Below, one piece after another: positions 1 through 9,235 of a stretch of DNA of 64,000 bases. The notes beneath the pieces are model-generated. The model had not been told where the DNA came from. It was given only the letters and a program-made list of their open reading frames with translations, and ran no database searches. How positions within the stretch are numbered: position 1 is the stretch's first letter; each line of letters opens with the position of its first letter. This stretch comes from Oleispira sp036960605 (lineage in GTDB: Bacteria > Pseudomonadota > Gammaproteobacteria > Pseudomonadales > Oceanobacteraceae), in assembly GCA_036960605.1 (NCBI GenBank), contig JBALXI010000026.1, positions 5,695 through 69,694 of the forward strand, written 5' to 3'. A program made the position numbers and the translations under genes.

Positions 1-142
1 ACAGGAAATGATTGCTTTAGGATCTTGGGGAGTTCCCACCTTCCACTATGGTGACGTGGTTTTGTGGGGCCAAGATAGAGCAGGAGTAATTGAACGGACG
101 GTAATGCAGGATTTACACAAGCTAGTACTTAATAACCAGTAG
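1..142 (+). CDS. DsbA-family oxidoreductase / HCCA-isomerase-like protein, C-terminal end (partial)
   Basis: Only the last 46 codons are inside the window, in the frame that starts at base 2 and stops with TAG at 140-142. The residues GSWGVPTFHYGDVVLWGQDR match the C-terminal signature of the thioredoxin-fold 2-hydroxychromene-2-carboxylate isomerase / GST-kappa group: a cis-Pro in the VPTF segment followed by a WGQDR segment. The N-terminal active-site region is missing, so isomerase cannot be told from disulfide oxidoreductase. It runs in the same direction as gspN but 175 bases separate them. Confidence 0.6.
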   Translation, partial: QEMIALGSWGVPTFHYGDVVLWGQDRAGVIERTVMQDLHKLVLNNQ

Positions 143-317
143 TTGGTTAATAAATAAACAGCGCTCTGGTTAATTACGTCTACAATTACGCTAGAAGGCA
201 GGAAAATTGACGAATCTGCCGTTGTTTTAACAAACTGACATAAAACTCCATTACACTTTGCCCCGCATTCAGTAGAATGCTGGTCTTATTGTTTAAAAAT
301 AATTAAAAGAGATAATT

Positions 318-1085
318 TTGAAGGTACTTTTGACAGGCGCATGGTCCGCTAAATGGTATTTATTAATCGGGCTGTTTAGTTTTATTGTGTTTTTGGGCAT
401 CACGGCCCCCTTAGAGTTTATATGGCCTAAGGTTCAGCCTCATATGGGCCGCTTGCCGGTTCAGGTTGAATTGGTCAGTGGTACTGTCTGGCAAGGTCAG
501 GCACGCATCAATATTCCAAATGTGGGTAAAGTGACCGGGCATTGGGATATTCAGCTAAGTGAATTATTTATCGGACAGTTGGCGGCTAAGGTCGATATTT
601 CAGGAGATGCACTTAAATTTAAAGGTCTCGTTCGCGGCAGTGCTGATCAAGTTGAAGTGATAGAAAGTGAAGCCTTTATGTCTTCACGTTATTTGGCACC
701 TTTATTACGCCAAGGAAAATCATCTTTAAGCGGTGATTTTGAATTAAATAAATTTAACGCAATTTTTTCACTGAAAGACAAACAAATTTTAGCGGCAGAT
801 GGACGAATACTATTCAATGGTGGCGATGTGAGCTTCCCTATTGATGGTAAAAAGATAAATGCCACATTGCCGATATTGATCGGGGTGTTTAATAAGCCCG
901 GTGACAATGTAGAATTAGCGATTACAAATACCGATGGCCAAAGTATAGGCAGTGGTTATGTGCAGCCGGATGGTTGGAGTGGCATGGCTATTCGACGCCG
1001 CTTCTTAGATATATTAGGTCAAAAATGGCCTGCGGATGTTGATGAAGAAACGGTTATTTTTGAAGTTTCACAGAAGTTATTGTGA
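318..1085 (+). CDS. gspN: Type II secretion system protein GspN
   Basis: A 255-residue inner-membrane protein with one N-terminal transmembrane helix (about residues 14-33) and a periplasmic remainder. The segments LVSGTVWQGQA and the alternating beta-strand character that follows are typical of GspN, an accessory protein of the type II secretion envelope complex. The start is TTG at 318, preceded by AAAAGAGA at a proper distance. It is followed by gspC after 92 bases and gspD after that, so it heads an N-C-D cluster. The remaining gsp genes (E to M) are not in this window and must lie elsewhere. Confidence 0.85.
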   Translation: MKVLLTGAWSAKWYLLIGLFSFIVFLGITAPLEFIWPKVQPHMGRLPVQVELVSGTVWQGQARINIPNVGKVTGHWDIQLSELFIGQLAAKVDISGDALKFKGLVRGSADQVEVIESEAFMSSRYLAPLLRQGKSSLSGDFELNKFNAIFSLKDKQILAADGRILFNGGDVSFPIDGKKINATLPILIGVFNKPGDNVELAITNTDGQSIGSGYVQPDGWSGMAIRRRFLDILGQKWPADVDEETVIFEVSQKLL

Positions 1086-1177
1086 AAGTTCTAGCCAACC
1101 AACATTAAGCGAGCTTCAAGTGAATATAAAGCGACGGATAGACATGTTTGGAATAGGGATTTTGTTAGAGGTGAAGA

Positions 1178-2047
1178 GTGACTGAACAAGCCGTAATTAT
1201 GTTGCCCTGGCAACGAGTGAGTTTAGTGCTCGGAAAGCTAATATTCAGTGTATTGATTGCTAGCCAATTAGCTATTTTCACTTGGATGATATTATCGCCA
1301 AAAACCTTGGTATTGTCAGAACCGAGCAGAGCTAAAGGCTCCGCGGCGATTGCACAAAATAATAGCATTGCTGATTTACATATTTTTGGTGATGCCGCAG
1401 TAGAACTTACAGAAGTACCGCAAGAGGTCAATGCACCCAAAACGCGATTACGTTTAGAGTTATTAGGTGTGATGGCTGCGAGCATTGCTGAAAATTCTAG
1501 TGCGATTATTGCGCCTAAGGGCGGTGCTGGTGAGAACTACCGCGTAGGGGATGTCGTTCAAGGGCGTACTAAGTTAGCGGCGGTTCATCAGGATAAAGTG
1601 ATCTTAGATAGTAACGGCAAGTTAGAAACGTTGAAGTTTGATCTAGCCCGTAAACAAGGTATTCAAAAGTCTGGGAAGCCAACGGCAGCACAAAGAAAAG
1701 CGCAAAGCCGTGGCAGTTTAAAAGATCGTTTTAAGAAAGTTCGCAATGCTTCAGATGCCGTGAGCCTATTAAGAGATGAGGTTGCCAATAATCCAGCGGG
1801 TGCGTTAAAACAGTTGGGATTAGAGACCGCAGAAAATGGCTCAGGCTATAAAGTTTCCAGTTCGGGTTCAATGCTTACTCAGTTAGGCTTGCAACCGGGC
1901 GATGTGATTTTGTCTGTCAATGGACAGACATTGGGCAATTTAGATGATGATCAAATGCTATTAGAGCAAGTGACTAGTAGCGGGCAAGCGCGTTTGGAAA
2001 TTCAGCGTGGCAATCGTCGTTTTGTCGTTAACCATACCATTAAATAA
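1178..2047 (+). CDS. gspC: Type II secretion system protein GspC
   Basis: A 289-residue bitopic inner-membrane protein. A transmembrane helix is at about 20-40, the periplasmic homology-region domain at about 80-165 (segment RLRLELLGVMAA, then AIIAPKGGAGENYRVGDVV), and a C-terminal PDZ domain at about 200-287 (segment LGLQPGDVILSVNGQ). GspC links the inner-membrane platform to the GspD secretin, and its PDZ domain contributes to substrate recognition. The start is GTG at 1178 with AGAGGTGAA upstream. The stop is 11 bases before the gspD start, which suggests one transcript. Confidence 0.92.
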   Translation: MTEQAVIMLPWQRVSLVLGKLIFSVLIASQLAIFTWMILSPKTLVLSEPSRAKGSAAIAQNNSIADLHIFGDAAVELTEVPQEVNAPKTRLRLELLGVMAASIAENSSAIIAPKGGAGENYRVGDVVQGRTKLAAVHQDKVILDSNGKLETLKFDLARKQGIQKSGKPTAAQRKAQSRGSLKDRFKKVRNASDAVSLLRDEVANNPAGALKQLGLETAENGSGYKVSSSGSMLTQLGLQPGDVILSVNGQTLGNLDDDQMLLEQVTSSGQARLEIQRGNRRFVVNHTIK

Positions 2048-2058
2048 GGACTTAATCG

Positions 2059-3963
2059 GTGTTTAAGCGTTTTTGTAAAGTAGCACTCTTGGCTATGTCT
2101 ATTGCCATTTGTATGCCTGTATTGACCACTCATGCAGAAGATCAGAACTGGCAAGTAAACCTTAAGGATGCCGATATATCGGCCTTTATTGGGCAGATTG
2201 CTGATATCACTGGGAAGAGCTTTGTTATCGACCCGAGGGTGAAAGGTAAGGTAACCGTTCTTTCTACGGAGACTATGAATACTGAGGCTGTGTATGAGCT
2301 TTTTTTATCCGTATTAAAAGTACATGGCTATGCGGCAGTTCCCGCAGGTGATGTCATTATGGTGGTTCAGCAAAACTCGGTGAAGCAACAAGGCCGAGAT
2401 TTAGAATCTAAATTCAAAAACCAAAGCCAAGAGATGATCACAAAAGTGATCACTATTAAAAATACACCGGCTTTGGATCTTGTGCCTATTTTACGTCCGC
2501 TGGTGGCTAAGTATGGACATCTTGCGGGCGTTAAGTCGGCTAATGCCTTGATCATCTCTGATCATGCATCGAACATCACACGCATTCAGCAGATTATTGA
2601 TCGTCTCGATAAATCAGGCTCGGAAGAGATTGAAGTTATTCAGTTAAAAGAAGCTTGGGTCGGTAATGTCGTGACTATGTTGCAAAGCCTAGATCCAACG
2701 AGAGTTGCTCAGGGTAAAGGTTCTAAGAGTAGCGGTGCCGGTAGTATTCGAGTGGTTGCTGATGAGCGTAGCAATCGTTTAATTATCAAGGGTGAAAAAA
2801 CATCCCGCGAACGAATACGTAAGCTAATCGAACAGCTCGATAAACCTTCTTATTTCTCCGGCAGTGCGAAAGTGATTCGTCTTAAATACGCCGATTCGAA
2901 GAAGTTAGCCGAATTATTAAAGGGCGTGATGTCGGAATCTAGTTCGGGCGGCAAAGACGGAAATAAGGCTAAAGGAGAAGCGAGCATTCATGCGGATGAA
3001 GAGTTAAACGCGTTAGTTGTTCGCGCTGAGCCTTCGATCTTAAAAGAGATTGATGAAATCATAAATGAGCTCGATGTTAGACGTGCACAAGTATTAATTG
3101 AATCTGCGATTGTTGAAGTAACAGGTGACGTCACTGATTCATTAGGTTTTCAGTGGGCTGTGGGTGATACCGATAACCCGGTTGCAGGAACTAACTTCGG
3201 CAACGCAGGACAATCTTTATCATCAATTGCTACTGGCATAGCCGCTGGAACACCCACCTTAGGTAATGGTTTAACCTTAGGTGGTTTTAAGGAAACCAAT
3301 GGCCAGGTTGATTTTGGTGTGATCATTCAAGCTTTGGAAAGCCAAAGCAATACCAACTTGCTATCAACGCCTAGCATCATGACTTTGGATAACCAGGAAG
3401 CAGAAATTGTTGTGGGTCAGAACGTGCCTTTCTTAACGGGGTCAACGTCTTCTAGCGCTAATAGCAATCCATTTACCACCATCTCTCGTGAAGATATTGG
3501 TGTTACGTTAAAAATTAAACCGCATATTCATGAAGGTAATGAAGTCCGCTTAGAAGTTGAAGTCAGCGCAGAATCTGTAGCCAATACTACTGTGCAAGGA
3601 CAAGCGGATTTGATTACCAATAAGCGTTCATTGAAAACAATGATTTTAGCGGCAGATCAAGAAACGATTGTATTGGGCGGCTTGATTAGCGATGACATTA
3701 CCGAAACCGAAAGTAAGGTGCCGATTTTAGGTGATATCCCATTAATAGGTTGGTTATTCAAGAGTAGGAGCACGCAGCATGTGAAGCGTAATTTGATGGT
3801 TTTCTTACGCCCAACGATTGTGCTGGATAAACAGAAGGCTCTTGCCTTAACGCATGACAAATATAATGGTATCTGGGAATTCGAGCTGTCTGGCGATATA
3901 GAAGTTGATTCTGTTGATCAGCGTATGAATCGTTTGTTCAAAGGTGTTCAATTAAATAACTGA
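2059..3963 (+). CDS. gspD: Type II secretion system secretin GspD
   Basis: A 634-residue outer-membrane secretin. A signal peptide (about 1-26, ending THA) precedes the N0 domain (about 30-100) and three N1-N3 secretin_N modules (about 125-335). The beta-barrel secretin domain follows (about 340-590) with the family hallmark VPILGDIPLIGWLF, then RNLMVFLRPTIV and a short S-domain tail. It forms the dodeca- to pentadecameric exit channel. The start codon is GTG at 2059. A rho-independent terminator follows at 3995, so gspN-gspC-gspD is a closed unit. Confidence 0.96.
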   Translation: MFKRFCKVALLAMSIAICMPVLTTHAEDQNWQVNLKDADISAFIGQIADITGKSFVIDPRVKGKVTVLSTETMNTEAVYELFLSVLKVHGYAAVPAGDVIMVVQQNSVKQQGRDLESKFKNQSQEMITKVITIKNTPALDLVPILRPLVAKYGHLAGVKSANALIISDHASNITRIQQIIDRLDKSGSEEIEVIQLKEAWVGNVVTMLQSLDPTRVAQGKGSKSSGAGSIRVVADERSNRLIIKGEKTSRERIRKLIEQLDKPSYFSGSAKVIRLKYADSKKLAELLKGVMSESSSGGKDGNKAKGEASIHADEELNALVVRAEPSILKEIDEIINELDVRRAQVLIESAIVEVTGDVTDSLGFQWAVGDTDNPVAGTNFGNAGQSLSSIATGIAAGTPTLGNGLTLGGFKETNGQVDFGVIIQALESQSNTNLLSTPSIMTLDNQEAEIVVGQNVPFLTGSTSSSANSNPFTTISREDIGVTLKIKPHIHEGNEVRLEVEVSAESVANTTVQGQADLITNKRSLKTMILAADQETIVLGGLISDDITETESKVPILGDIPLIGWLFKSRSTQHVKRNLMVFLRPTIVLDKQKALALTHDKYNGIWEFELSGDIEVDSVDQRMNRLFKGVQLNN

Positions 3964-3994
3964 TCGTTAAGGTCGATTTAAAAATTGAATAATG

Positions 3995-4020
3995 AAAGGC
4001 CAGCTTTGCTGGCCTTTTTT
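3995..4020 (+). terminator. Rho-independent terminator after gspD
   Basis: An inverted repeat AAAGGCCAGC / GCTGGCCTTT with a TTT loop is followed by a T-run. It lies 32 bases past the gspD stop. Confidence 0.85.
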
Positions 4021-4081
4021 ATGTCTGCTTTTCTATTTTATAGTGCCTAAGTACTTATAATATTTAACATACTTAAAACAT

Positions 4082-4675
4082 CTACAGCACCTGAATACCT
4101 TGCTGCTCTAATAAATTTACCAAGGCTATCAGCGGTAGGCCAATTAAACTATTCGGATCTCTACCTTCTAGGGCGGTAAATAAGCGAATACCTAAGCCTT
4201 CAGATTTGAAGCTACCGGCGCAGTCCAATGGTTTCTCTTGCTCTACGTAGCGTTCAATTTGTTGCAAGGTAAGGTCGCGAAAGTGAACCGTAAAGGGTTC
4301 AACCAAGCTTACCTGCTGCTGGGTTGCGCTATTATAAACACATAGACCGGTCAAAAATGTTACCGCTTGGCCACTGGCTTGGCTAAGTTGCTTAATCGCA
4401 TTTTCAATCGAATGGGGTTTTCCTAAAACAACTTGCTGTCCTTCCTGCTTTAATACTGCACATTGATCACTGCCGATAATGATGTGGTTGGGGTATTCAG
4501 CAGCCAATGCTTTGGCTTTGCTTATCGCCAAGCGCTGCACATAATTGCTTGGATTTTCGCCCTTCAATATCGACTCATCGATATCAGGGCTGGCGCAAGC
4601 AAAAGGTAACTGCAATTTTTCTAATAGCTGCTTACGGTAAACAGAGCTAGAGGCTAATAAAAGAGGTAAAGACAT
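4082..4675 (-). CDS. yceF: Maf-family m7GTP pyrophosphatase (YceF subfamily)
   Basis: A nucleoside triphosphate pyrophosphatase of the Maf fold, 197 residues from the ATG at 4675. The family signature LLLASSSVYRKQLLEKL is at the N-terminus. The YceF-type motif CAGSFKSEGLGI and EGRDPNSLIGLPLIAL are in the C-terminal half; these mark the subfamily that hydrolyses m7GTP. A longer in-frame reading to 4720 exists, but its extra 15 residues (Cys/Phe-rich) are not part of the family, so I take the internal Met. It runs opposite to gspD, and sodB lies upstream on the same strand behind a terminator. Confidence 0.85.
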   Translation of the reverse strand: MSLPLLLASSSVYRKQLLEKLQLPFACASPDIDESILKGENPSNYVQRLAISKAKALAAEYPNHIIIGSDQCAVLKQEGQQVVLGKPHSIENAIKQLSQASGQAVTFLTGLCVYNSATQQQVSLVEPFTVHFRDLTLQQIERYVEQEKPLDCAGSFKSEGLGIRLFTALEGRDPNSLIGLPLIALVNLLEQQGIQVL

Positions 4676-4721
4676 ACAATAGCAGCCTAAAATAAATGAT
4701 TGGCAAAAAATGCAAAGCAAA

Positions 4722-4746
4722 AAAAAGGAGCCGAAGCTCCTTTTTC
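4722..4746 (-). terminator. Terminator of sodB
   Basis: The hairpin GGAGC-CGAA-GCTCC is flanked by A-runs on the left and T-runs on the right, so it can work in both directions. It lies 25 bases beyond the sodB stop codon and partly in the leader of yceF. Confidence 0.8.
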
Positions 4747-4770
4747 TTACTGACTATAACAACGGATCAC

Positions 4771-5352
4771 TTACGCTAGGTTAGCGTTAGCGAATTCCCA
4801 GTTAACCAAAGCCCAGAAAGCTTTTAGGTAGTCAGGGCGTACATTGCGGTAATCAATGTAATAAGCGTGTTCCCACAAATCAACAGTAATAAGCGGTGTA
4901 ACACCTTCTTCTGTAATTGGTGTGCCAGCGTTAGACGTATTAACGATGTCTAAAGAACCGTCAGCTAGTTGTACCAACCAAGTCCAGCTTGCGCCGAAGT
5001 TGTTTACAGCTTTGTCGTTCAACTTTTCTTTAAGCGCTTCGAAAGAACCGAAAGAAGTATTGATTGCATCAGCGATAGCGCCAGTAGGTTCGCCGCCGCC
5101 AGTAGGGCTTAAGCTGTTCCAGTAGAACGTATGGTTCCAGATTTGTGCAGCGTTATTGAAAACAGGACCAGTAGAAGATTTAACGATCTCTTCTAGAGAT
5201 TTGTTTTCATCAGCAGTACCACCGATAAGACCATTTAACTTAACAACGTAAGTATTGTGGTGCTTACCATAGTGAAATGACAAAGTTTCTGCAGAAATGT
5301 GTGGCTCTAATGCATCTTGTGCATAAGGCAATGCTGGTAATTCAAACGCCAT
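4771..5352 (-). CDS. sodB: Iron superoxide dismutase
   Basis: A 193-residue cytoplasmic Fe-SOD that converts superoxide to O2 and H2O2. Metal ligands are visible as His in HYGKHHNTYV, His in IWNHTFYWNSL, and Asp and His in DLWEHAYYIDYRN. The LPALPYAQDALEPHIS start is typical of the bacterial Fe/Mn family, and the residue context around NNAAQIWNH favours iron. Length is the family norm. The start is ATG at 5352. The gene is apparently monocistronic, closed by the hairpin at 4722. Confidence 0.96.
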   Translation of the reverse strand: MAFELPALPYAQDALEPHISAETLSFHYGKHHNTYVVKLNGLIGGTADENKSLEEIVKSSTGPVFNNAAQIWNHTFYWNSLSPTGGGEPTGAIADAINTSFGSFEALKEKLNDKAVNNFGASWTWLVQLADGSLDIVNTSNAGTPITEEGVTPLITVDLWEHAYYIDYRNVRPDYLKAFWALVNWEFANANLA

Positions 5353-5560
5353 GTTTTCTCTCCAATATTAGCTGAATGATACGGATAATTTGCAAGCTTC
5401 AAATGGGAGTTGAGGCCTACTTCCGCAATCTGGGTGAATAATAGCACACCTTAAATTATCCGCTACGCATGTAAAATGTGTGGTTTTAGTTTAACCAGCT
5501 TATCCGCTATACTATCGGCATAAAAAATACCTAATAATGAACCAGTCACTCGGGGCACCT

Positions 5561-6388
5561 ATGTCAAACGATCAAGAATCCATACCAAAGATGCAAGCGT
5601 CACAAGAAGACATGGCGATGCGCCAAAAGCAGTTGCAGCAACGTCGTTTAGCGGCGCAGCGTGCGGCTAAAAGCAATACGGTAGCCCCTCAACTAGCAGC
5701 CCCAGCCCCGAAGCAAACAGTCGCTATTATTGCACTCGTTTTAAGTTTGGCGATGGCTGGTTTTGCTGGTTTCTTATTCATGCAATTACAAGAAGCCAAT
5801 GCTCAGTTGAGTAAAGCGGAAGGTATTCTAAATGGGCATGCTACAAATCTAAGTGTCCTGAATGATAAGTTATCGGCTTCTGATGAAAATTCAAATTTAT
5901 CGGTAGGCGCGCTTAAAATATTATTAAAAGATAACGCCAAAGAAATCCGCAAGCTTTGGGACCTGACCAATAAAACGAATAAGCCTAGAATCGATAAAAA
6001 TACTAAGGCTATTTCTGGCGTGAAATCCTCGGTGTCTAAGGTGAATAAAAAAGCGACAGGGATCGATAAAAAAGTAGTCTCTGCTAATAGTAATATTTCA
6101 GGCAATAAAAAAAGCATTTCTGCGTTAAAAACGAGCTTAAGTAAGAGTCAAAAATCTTTGGAAGCGAAGCTGGCCGAAGTTAAATCATCTGTAAATGCAT
6201 TACCTGCTGCGACTGAAAAGCGTATTGGTAATAATGAGCAATCTATTCGATCTATCGATGCTACTCGTAAGAAGTTAAATAGTTCAATGGCCGAAGTTGA
6301 ATCACAATTTAATGAGATGAAATTGGAAATCGAAGATATTCAAATTCGTTTAGATCGTATGCAAAATGCAATGACAGGCACACTTTAG
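5561..6388 (+). CDS. Coiled-coil inner-membrane protein of unknown function
   Basis: A 275-residue protein. A Gln/Arg/Ala-rich cytoplasmic N-terminus (about 1-50) is followed by one transmembrane helix (about 51-74, containing AIIALVLSLAMAGFAGFLF). A long Lys/Ser/Asn-rich heptad region then runs to the end and should form an extended coiled coil. No enzyme motif is visible. I choose ATG 5561 because GGGGC precedes it; an in-frame ATG at 5537 would add eight residues but has no ribosome site. It ends 4 bases before the acyl-CoA-dehydrogenase-like gene, so the two are probably translated together. Confidence 0.7.
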   Translation: MSNDQESIPKMQASQEDMAMRQKQLQQRRLAAQRAAKSNTVAPQLAAPAPKQTVAIIALVLSLAMAGFAGFLFMQLQEANAQLSKAEGILNGHATNLSVLNDKLSASDENSNLSVGALKILLKDNAKEIRKLWDLTNKTNKPRIDKNTKAISGVKSSVSKVNKKATGIDKKVVSANSNISGNKKSISALKTSLSKSQKSLEAKLAEVKSSVNALPAATEKRIGNNEQSIRSIDATRKKLNSSMAEVESQFNEMKLEIEDIQIRLDRMQNAMTGTL

Positions 6389-6392
6389 TTCA

Positions 6393-7292
6393 TTGCCTTA
6401 TTTAGCGAATAAACAAGGTGTGCTCGCAACATTGCAGCACGCCTTCGCATCCCCTCAGCTGCAATTTTCTAACATACAGACATTTCGTCAGCATCTCGCG
6501 TCTGGTTTTCAGCAATATACAACTGTGTATAACGCCTTATATTTAGGTGCTCAAGCAGCAACTCCGGGTATGGCCTTTCTTGCGGGCTACCAAAATGCTA
6601 TTCGCTGTTTGGATCCAAATTGTCCCGACGATGAGCTGGCCGCTTTTTGTGTATCAGAAAAAGGAATTAAGAAGCCTTGGGATATGGAGACCTGTATTTC
6701 ATCGTCTGAAGAAGGCTGTTACCTGAATGGGCAGAAAGGCTATGTGATGCTTTTACCTGATGAATTAGATCGTATGTATGTCGTGGCCAAGAATGCTGAA
6801 GGTCAGCTTCGTTGCCTCTATTTACCGGCGAGTAGCTCAGGTATATCAGCGACTGAAACGTTATTGGCGCCTTTTGTTGAAGATATTCCCCATGCTAGAG
6901 TGCGCTTTGATCAGGTACTAATACCTGCTGAGTCGTTGTTTGATATCGATGGCCATCAACAAGCCAATAAGCCATTCCGCTATTGGGAAGATATTCATGT
7001 CGCGTTAGCAATGATGGCTTGGGTGTTAAGAGAGCTGATTGATAATGGACAATCGTTAGCTCAACGGGATGATCTTGTACAATCAATCTGTCAGTTAATC
7101 GAAAAGTTCGAAGAACAGCCTGACTATTACTCCCTTGATAGCTTTCCTTTATTGGATAAAAGCCATAAATTGATGGAAGAATACGCTCAAGGGTTATCAG
7201 AAAGTTCGAAAAAATTATGGCTAAAAGACAAATTATTATTACAGATGGGGCAGAAAATTCGCCATCTAATAAGGCTGAAAATGTCCAGCTAA
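6393..7292 (+). CDS. Acyl-CoA dehydrogenase-like protein, divergent and short
   Basis: A 299-residue protein that begins with TTG at 6393, four bases past the previous stop. The middle part resembles the beta domain of acyl-CoA dehydrogenases: the order KPWDMETCISSSEEGCYLNGQKGYV, then LLAPFVEDIPHARVRFDQVLIPAESLF corresponds to the FAD/substrate-side strands and the conserved V-P-x-x-x-L-F turn. The family is normally about 380 residues; the N-terminal helical domain is reduced and the catalytic-base region cannot be recognised. It may be an inactive or reassigned relative. The tight coupling to a coiled-coil membrane protein is unusual for this family. Confidence 0.55.
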   Translation: MPYLANKQGVLATLQHAFASPQLQFSNIQTFRQHLASGFQQYTTVYNALYLGAQAATPGMAFLAGYQNAIRCLDPNCPDDELAAFCVSEKGIKKPWDMETCISSSEEGCYLNGQKGYVMLLPDELDRMYVVAKNAEGQLRCLYLPASSSGISATETLLAPFVEDIPHARVRFDQVLIPAESLFDIDGHQQANKPFRYWEDIHVALAMMAWVLRELIDNGQSLAQRDDLVQSICQLIEKFEEQPDYYSLDSFPLLDKSHKLMEEYAQGLSESSKKLWLKDKLLLQMGQKIRHLIRLKMSS

Positions 7293-7330
7293 GATACGTT
7301 TAGGAGGACTTGTAAAACCTTTGTAAATAT

Positions 7331-7759
7331 TTAACGAGCAATGATATTTGTCGTGATATTGGGGGATTGTACGTTAGGGTTACCGATTGTAGGAGTGACC
7401 GTATTGATTGGTAATACACTATTTCCAGCAACATTATTATCTTTGACTTTATACTGATTTGGTTGCTGTTTTCCAACAGGAGTATCTTCCGCCGAAATGC
7501 TGTTCTCGTCTCGGCTATCAATACTTGTAACTCCCATCTCTTTGTTTAAAAGTCTAGGAATATCAAGGCTTTGCGTTGTAGAGCGGTTGTAACGTTTAGC
7601 ATTGCTATAGTCGTAATGATGGGGGCGTTTCTTCGCTTCATTAATCGCGGTGAAAATATCATCGGTATAATATTCATCATGAGGGTTTACACCCCAGCTT
7701 AAGACAGGGGTAAGACTCGCAACGGTTAAGGCTAGGACCTTCAATAGGGCTTTCATCAT
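7331..7759 (-). CDS. Small secreted protein, paralogue of the next gene
   Basis: A 142-residue protein with a signal peptide (about 2-23). The mature part carries a Tyr/Asp-rich segment and the block YNRSTTQSLDIPRLLNKEM, which is shared with the neighbouring gene at 7775-8317. No known domain is recognised. ATG 7759 is followed directly by a second ATG that could also serve. It lies 15 bases downstream of its paralogue on the same strand, so the two probably form an operon that arose by duplication. Confidence 0.65.
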   Translation of the reverse strand: MMKALLKVLALTVASLTPVLSWGVNPHDEYYTDDIFTAINEAKKRPHHYDYSNAKRYNRSTTQSLDIPRLLNKEMGVTSIDSRDENSISAEDTPVGKQQPNQYKVKDNNVAGNSVLPINTVTPTIGNPNVQSPNITTNIIAR

Positions 7760-7774
7760 TACATCACCATAGTA

Positions 7775-8317
7775 TCAAGGTTCTGGTGTGACATACGCTC
7801 TTGAGCTGGCTTCAGAGCGGATATTTTTAGCGCTTCCAGAGAAACTATCGGTACTATATTCAATTTTATCAACCGTGTATATCGAAGGCGCTAGCTCATC
7901 GATACTAGCCGTTGGCTGAATTGAAATATCAATTTCAGCGGTTTTAGTATCGGCTAAAAAATCTAATTCAGAGTCATCCTGCTTATTAGCAATGACCTCT
8001 TCAGCGTTCAGTTCCAAAGGTGATGTACGCTCTGGTGCAACATCACCAGGACCCGCCGCAGTAGCGTCGAGGGCACCATCAACAATCTCAGAAGACATTT
8101 CTGTATTCATCAATTTAGGGAAATTAAAGCTCTTTGATGTGCTGCGGTTATACCAGCGACTGCCTACGTATTTCATGTTGCTAGGATTTCTTTCGGCGTC
8201 CTGAACAGCAGCATCTAAATCGTTAGAGAAGTAAGGGTTGTCACTTGCTAGAGCAAAGGTAGGCAGCAAACCGCCGCTAAGCATTAATAGTGAGGTGATG
8301 AGAAATCGGGTTTTCAT
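7775..8317 (-). CDS. Small secreted protein, paralogue of the preceding gene
   Basis: A 180-residue protein with a clear signal peptide (about 1-24, cleavage after LASA-like ALA). The mature start NPYFSNDLDAAVQDAERNP and the block WYNRSTSKSFNFPKLMNTEM match the product of 7331-7759 position by position; the C-terminal halves differ and are acidic and Thr/Ser-rich. Function is unknown. It is probably the first gene of a two-gene unit and is divergent from the lipoprotein gene at 8418. Confidence 0.7.
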   Translation of the reverse strand: MKTRFLITSLLMLSGGLLPTFALASDNPYFSNDLDAAVQDAERNPSNMKYVGSRWYNRSTSKSFNFPKLMNTEMSSEIVDGALDATAAGPGDVAPERTSPLELNAEEVIANKQDDSELDFLADTKTAEIDISIQPTASIDELAPSIYTVDKIEYSTDSFSGSAKNIRSEASSRAYVTPEP

Positions 8318-8417
8318 TTTTCAAAATCCCTGTTTTTTGTTATTTTTTGTTATGCGTGGCATCATACAAGTGACAACAAAATGATGCAAATGATCCCTTT
8401 GTGGATAGGACATAATA

Positions 8418-9125
8418 ATGATAAGAATCGGATTATTGCTGTTATCGGTTTTAATGTTACCGAGCTGTACAATTTACCAATCTATTGGTCATAACTTCGG
8501 AAGCTTTGTTTCTGCCCCTAACGGACAAGATTTTCAACCAGTAGGTTATCGTTGGGATTATGAACATACGGCTTTGGTCTATGTTTATCGCCCAGCATCG
8601 ACTTGGGCTAATGATGAGCTAGAAGCCCCAAGTTTCTATTTGAATGACGAGCGCTTGTTCAATATAAAAGGCAATGGTTATACCTGGTATGAATTAAAAC
8701 CTGGAAATCATGAAGTCAAAATTCGCCGACCTTTAATGGGTTTGGAAGGAATCGATGTCACGGATGTTGTTGATTTCACCTTGAAAATGGTGACTGAATT
8801 AAGTCTGAATGCGAAAGCGGGTCATGTCTATTATTTGAGATATTCAGAAGTCGATAAAGACGCGGCCAAATTTTCAGATATGACTTTCCTTGATAATCCC
8901 TTGCAAGTCGTTACACCGGATGTGGCCTTAGCTGAAATTCAACAAACGAATATGTTGGGTGAAGGTCGTGGCTTAATCGCAGCAATCCCTGTGGTTGAGA
9001 AAAAGAAGGTAACGTTAGCTTCGGCGACAGTGAGTGCTGAGAAATCCAGTACCGACAATGACTCTACGGCTGTAGAGAAAGTAGAAACGAAGGCAGAAGA
9101 AAATAAAAGCTGGAGTCCTTTTTAA
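8418..9125 (+). CDS. Lipoprotein with DUF2846-like domain
   Basis: A 235-residue lipoprotein. The lipobox is LPSC with Cys at residue 17. The region at about 48-150 (ALVYVYRPAS, a YELKPGNHEVKIR turn, then AKAGHVYYLRY) follows the beta-rich pattern of DUF2846-type lipoproteins. A Lys/Glu/Ser-rich tail closes the protein. The residue after Cys is Thr, which favours outer-membrane sorting. The start ATG 8418 is preceded by TAGGA. Function is unknown. Confidence 0.7.
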   Translation: MIRIGLLLLSVLMLPSCTIYQSIGHNFGSFVSAPNGQDFQPVGYRWDYEHTALVYVYRPASTWANDELEAPSFYLNDERLFNIKGNGYTWYELKPGNHEVKIRRPLMGLEGIDVTDVVDFTLKMVTELSLNAKAGHVYYLRYSEVDKDAAKFSDMTFLDNPLQVVTPDVALAEIQQTNMLGEGRGLIAAIPVVEKKKVTLASATVSAEKSSTDNDSTAVEKVETKAEENKSWSPF

Positions 9126-9235
9126 CCCTGCTAATACGAGCGAAATGTCCAGCATACCCGCGCTCTGTGATTGGCAGCAAAGGTAGCAATTGCCTGACGC
9201 TCTGTTTGAATTGAGTTACAATAAGCTATAACTAG

